Below, one piece after another: positions 5,250-7,484 of a stretch of DNA of 7,484 nucleotides. The stretch covers positions 1-7,484 of the forward strand of contig JAPJPE010000057.1 of NCBI GenBank assembly GCA_030825825.1. The letters are read 5' to 3'. The notes beneath the pieces were generated by a model, which was not told where the DNA came from, did no database searches, and was given only the letters and a program-made list of their open reading frames with translations. Both the position numbers and the translations under genes were made by a program. How positions within the stretch are numbered: the first letter of the stretch is position 1; each line of letters starts with the position of its first letter. Source of the DNA: Streptococcus sp. Lineage in GTDB: Bacteria > Bacillota > Bacilli > Lactobacillales > Streptococcaceae.

Positions 5250-5594
5250 ATGTTAATCAAAGTTGCTTCTGTATTATTTATTTTTTTAACGCTGATTCTG
5301 AGTGGCATCATTGTTCACCTCTTTAAGCTTCAAAAAAGAGGATGGCGATCGACCGATATTGCCTTTCCTTTATTTGCCCTAGAGTACTACCTGATCTCAG
5401 ACAGCGTCTTTTATCACAGCCTCTTACCGCTGCTAGCTTTAAGCCTTTCGCTTTTAGCTTTGGGGCTAACGATTTATTTCTTAAAAAAGAAAAAGTGTTT
5501 TTATTACCCTAGATTTATCAAATACTTCTGGCGTGCTGGATTTCTAGTCACCTTCTTACTCTATCTGATCTTAACAGCTAGTTTGTTTATTTAA
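5250..5594 (+). CDS. Small integral membrane protein, probably DUF3397 family
   Basis: The 114-residue hydrophobic protein has four predicted membrane helices: about 5-25, 36-52 (weaker, with SDIAF-like polar start and EYY), 56-78 and 93-113. Basic linkers lie between them (KLQKRGWRS at 26-34, KKKKCFYYPRFIKYFWR at 79-95), so by the positive-inside rule both loops are cytoplasmic and the ends are outside. It resembles the DUF3397 proteins of lactic acid bacteria in size, layout and the LEYYLIS segment; this is recognition from memory and no function is known. It is transcribed divergently from rplK and ends in its own bidirectional terminator, so it is monocistronic. The start is odd: ATG at 5250 has no Shine-Dalgarno sequence, and a good -10 lies six bases upstream. 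No in-frame downstream Met offers a better start. The coding potential is convincing from the amphipathic pattern and terminator spacing. Confidence 0.7.
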   Translation: MLIKVASVLFIFLTLILSGIIVHLFKLQKRGWRSTDIAFPLFALEYYLISDSVFYHSLLPLLALSLSLLALGLTIYFLKKKKCFYYPRFIKYFWRAGFLVTFLLYLILTASLFI

Positions 5595-5599
5595 TACTG

Positions 5600-5643
5600 A
5601 AAAAGATACCATCTTGCTTCATTTCGAGGTGGTATCTTTTTTT
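5600..5643. terminator. Bidirectional rho-independent terminator
   Basis: AAAGATACCATCT (5602-5614) pairs along 13 bp, with one U-G wobble, with AGGTGGTATCTTT (5627-5639) around a 12-base loop. It is followed by T at 5637-5643 on the plus strand and has an A-run before it that becomes TTTTT on the minus strand. It ends the DUF3397 gene and also closes the ABC transporter transcript coming from the right, whose stop is at 5689-5691. The 45 bases between hold nothing I can recognise. Confidence 0.88.
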
Positions 5644-5688
5644 GACCAACTACGACGATTTGAATGAACTAGGAAGTCTTTACCATTG

Positions 5689-7275
5689 TTAATGATTCAT
5701 TTTTACAATTTTATGATCGACAATCTGATAAATAGAATCGTAATCTTCTTTCTGGTATTTATGAGCTATTTCTATCAAGGTACACTTTTGTTGAGACAAT
5801 ATTTTTCGAATCTCTCTTGCATTTGTTTCATCCAATGCTGCTGTCACCTCATCGGCTAATAAAATGGGTTTTGGTCGGAGAATACACCGTGCAATTTCTA
5901 ATTTCATCATTTGTCCTCCAGATAAATTCTGTGGATCTATTTGATACTCTAAATCACCAGCTAATTCGTCCCAAAGATGAACAGATTCTAAAGCTTTTTG
6001 AAGTTGGTCGTCTGAAAACTCCTGAAATAGAGTCAAATTTTCTTTTACAGTCCCTTTAAATAGATAAGGTTTTTGATGAATGAGATTGACCCTGTCGTAA
6101 GAAGGATAACAAGATTTTCCTTTTCTATCTATCAATTCAATACTTCCACTATATTTCTTATCTTCTCCACATAATAAGTGAAACAGGGAAGTTTTACCAC
6201 TGCCACTGGCACCCGTGAGAAGTACTTTCTGACAAGCAGCAATTGTTAGGTTTGTATTTCTAAAGATCAAATGATCTCCAAATGTCTTCGTTAAATCATC
6301 GATCTGAATACTGAGCTTTTCTGTCAAAGGTTCTAAAATGGTTGTCGTCTCATTCACTTCAGGCATTTTCAAAATCGACACAACTTTCTTTTTGACAACC
6401 GTTGATCCTTGCAAATTAGATGTCATTTCTAATAATTGTTGCAAAGGGGAGATTAAATTCATAGAAGCCGTCATCATGGCGATGAGTGTTGTCAGAGACA
6501 GGGCCGTAGAAGGAAGAAGCAATAAACCCGTTAACAAGGGGGCAATCAGTCCTATTCCTTTTAAGGGACCTGTCCAAAACATGACTAAATTGTGAGTCGT
6601 ATAGTAGGTATATTGTTGATGCTCCGTTTCACTAATTTCTTTCAGAACATGTTGAGAAAATTCAGTTCCCGCTTGATTGCTTTGGATGGTTTGAATTCCT
6701 TTGCTAAAATCGGTAATACTGGATAAACTTTTCTTTCTTGCCTTACTTAGCTCTTCCCCACGTTTTTGTAGGAGTTTGTTAAATACAAACTGAGGAATGA
6801 TCATCAAGAAACCACCTATTGTAAAGAGACAACCAATAAAAAAGTTCTGCATGATGAGATAGACTATAGATGCTAGAATGGATAAGCCAAATACTGGATA
6901 AATGAGCATAGGAGTCAAAAATTCTTGCCAAAACATCGGAATATCCTGTGTTAAAAATGAGTTTAACTCTGCCTCTGTATACTCTAATTTTTTTAGATGA
7001 AAGTAGGTTAACGTTCTCTCCGAGATCAATATATTAAATTCTTTGATGATCGATCGAACAAGAAGATTATCGACATACATACATGCATAGATCAATACAA
7101 ATAGAGCAATTCCCCCTATACCAAAGACAAGTAAGGCTCCCTTATCTCGCGGATTAATCTCACCTGCGAACTGAATAATAAACGATAACAAAAGCCCTTG
7201 AAGTGAGTACAAGACAGCAAATAGAATATACAACATCAATTTCCATTTAGATAAACTTTTTAAAATGATTTTCAT
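5689..7275 (-). CDS. ABC exporter (fused membrane and ATP-binding domains), probable RiPP peptide exporter
   Basis: This is a 528-residue half-transporter that should act as a dimer in the membrane. Hydrophobic segments at about 13-35, 47-69, 121-143, 145-168 and 235-256, with a weaker one near 260-280, fit a six-helix exporter domain. The nucleotide-binding domain (about 320-528) is complete: Walker A GASGSGKT (355-362), Q-loop Gln401 in HQKPYLF, signature LSGGQ (451-455), Walker B PILLADE with catalytic Glu476, D-loop AALD (479-482) and H-loop His505. There is no N-terminal C39 peptidase domain, so leader cleavage would need another protein. It starts one base after the stop of the SPASM enzyme gene, with GAGG 10 bases before its ATG inside that gene, so the two are coupled. 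Context suggests export of a modified peptide; an immunity or uptake role cannot be excluded. I cannot name the family more precisely. Confidence 0.85.
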   Translation of the reverse strand: MKIILKSLSKWKLMLYILFAVLYSLQGLLLSFIIQFAGEINPRDKGALLVFGIGGIALFVLIYACMYVDNLLVRSIIKEFNILISERTLTYFHLKKLEYTEAELNSFLTQDIPMFWQEFLTPMLIYPVFGLSILASIVYLIMQNFFIGCLFTIGGFLMIIPQFVFNKLLQKRGEELSKARKKSLSSITDFSKGIQTIQSNQAGTEFSQHVLKEISETEHQQYTYYTTHNLVMFWTGPLKGIGLIAPLLTGLLLLPSTALSLTTLIAMMTASMNLISPLQQLLEMTSNLQGSTVVKKKVVSILKMPEVNETTTILEPLTEKLSIQIDDLTKTFGDHLIFRNTNLTIAACQKVLLTGASGSGKTSLFHLLCGEDKKYSGSIELIDRKGKSCYPSYDRVNLIHQKPYLFKGTVKENLTLFQEFSDDQLQKALESVHLWDELAGDLEYQIDPQNLSGGQMMKLEIARCILRPKPILLADEVTAALDETNAREIRKILSQQKCTLIEIAHKYQKEDYDSIYQIVDHKIVKMNH

Positions 7276-7276
7276 T

Positions 7277-7484
7277 CTACTCTGACCTCAATTCATAATT
7301 AATTCTATTCGATAAAATAGATAATTCAAAATTATTCATTATCTTCTGTTTCATTCGACTACACTTTTCTTCAAAAGAAATTTCATAAAAAATATCTCTT
7401 TTTGGACACGTTCCTCCTTTACAAATTAATAATAAATTACATTTTTGACACACATCACGAAAATTATACGAATTAATCCACAAC
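7277..7484 (-). CDS. C-terminal fragment of a radical SAM/SPASM peptide-modifying enzyme (5' end outside the window)
   Basis: Only the last 68 codons are present; the frame stays open to the window edge, where the first full codon is TTG, probably an internal leucine rather than a start. The fragment carries a cysteine cluster of SPASM type: VCQKCNLLLICKGGTCPKR, i.e. C-x2-C-x5-C-x4-C (fragment residues 12, 15, 21, 26), then another cysteine at 41. In the family this pattern (usually C-x2-C-x5-C-x3-C plus a later Cys) ligates auxiliary 4Fe-4S clusters in radical SAM enzymes that mature ribosomal peptides, such as anSME, PqqE and streptide-type maturases. The CxxxCxxC radical SAM motif itself would lie outside the window. 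The x4 spacing from the inserted Thr is slightly unusual. The stop (7277-7279) is one base from the exporter ATG. Together they suggest a RiPP operon whose precursor lies further upstream. Confidence 0.75.
   Translation of the reverse strand, partial: LWINSYNFRDVCQKCNLLLICKGGTCPKRDIFYEISFEEKCSRMKQKIMNNFELSILSNRINYELRSE

Noticed and set aside
7411..7418. AAAGGAGG Shine-Dalgarno-like sequence on the minus strand inside the SPASM gene
   Set aside because: It is the coding sequence for Lys-Gly-Gly of the SPASM motif. The only nearby start (GTG) meets a stop after eight codons.
1..7484. CRISPR arrays, tRNA or rRNA genes, insertion sequences, attachment sites
   Set aside because: I looked for regularly spaced repeats, tRNA-like GTTCGA arms with CCA ends, transposase motifs and flanking direct repeats, and saw none.

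Overview
The window is a piece of a low-G+C Gram-positive chromosome, most probably a Streptococcus of the mitis/sanguinis/parasanguinis type. This rests on recognisable protein sequences, strong AAGGAG-type ribosome sites, extended -10 promoters (TGnTATAAT) and the gene order. The genus call comes from remembered gene content, not from a database search. No stretch over 300 bases lacks a gene.

From 147 to 5089 every gene is on the minus strand and belongs to the core genome. Read in the direction of transcription they are rplK-rplA (ribosomal proteins L11 and L1), pyrH-frr (UMP kinase, ribosome recycling factor), cvfB-yozE (an S1-type RNA-binding regulator and a small UPF0346 protein), and phoH (an ATPase of the PhoH family). 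They form at least three transcription units: rplKA ends in a strong UUCG-loop terminator, pyrH-frr starts at its own extended -10 promoter, and phoH has its own promoter. A wobble-rich hairpin lies between frr and cvfB. The theme is translation and RNA handling. Two copies of a motif resembling the L1-binding site of 23S rRNA sit just upstream of rplK and just upstream of rplA, as expected for L1 feedback control.

At the left edge (about 10-148) is a highly structured plus-strand element. It has two perfect inverted repeats, a hairpin loop complementary to a site about 50 bases downstream (pseudoknot geometry), and a strong intrinsic terminator whose T-run touches the phoH stop codon. It looks like the 3' part of a small RNA or structured 3' UTR entering from outside the window.

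On the right, 5250-5594 (plus strand, divergent from rplK) encodes a small four-helix membrane protein, probably DUF3397. It ends in a bidirectional terminator. Beyond it the base composition falls and a different kind of locus begins on the minus strand: the C-terminal end of a radical SAM/SPASM peptide-modifying enzyme (7277-7484, cut by the window) followed one base later by an ABC exporter (5689-7275). This pair is typical of a RiPP cluster, in which a ribosomal peptide is modified by a radical SAM enzyme and exported. The precursor gene and any regulator would lie beyond 7484. It is the most likely place in this window for an undescribed system.
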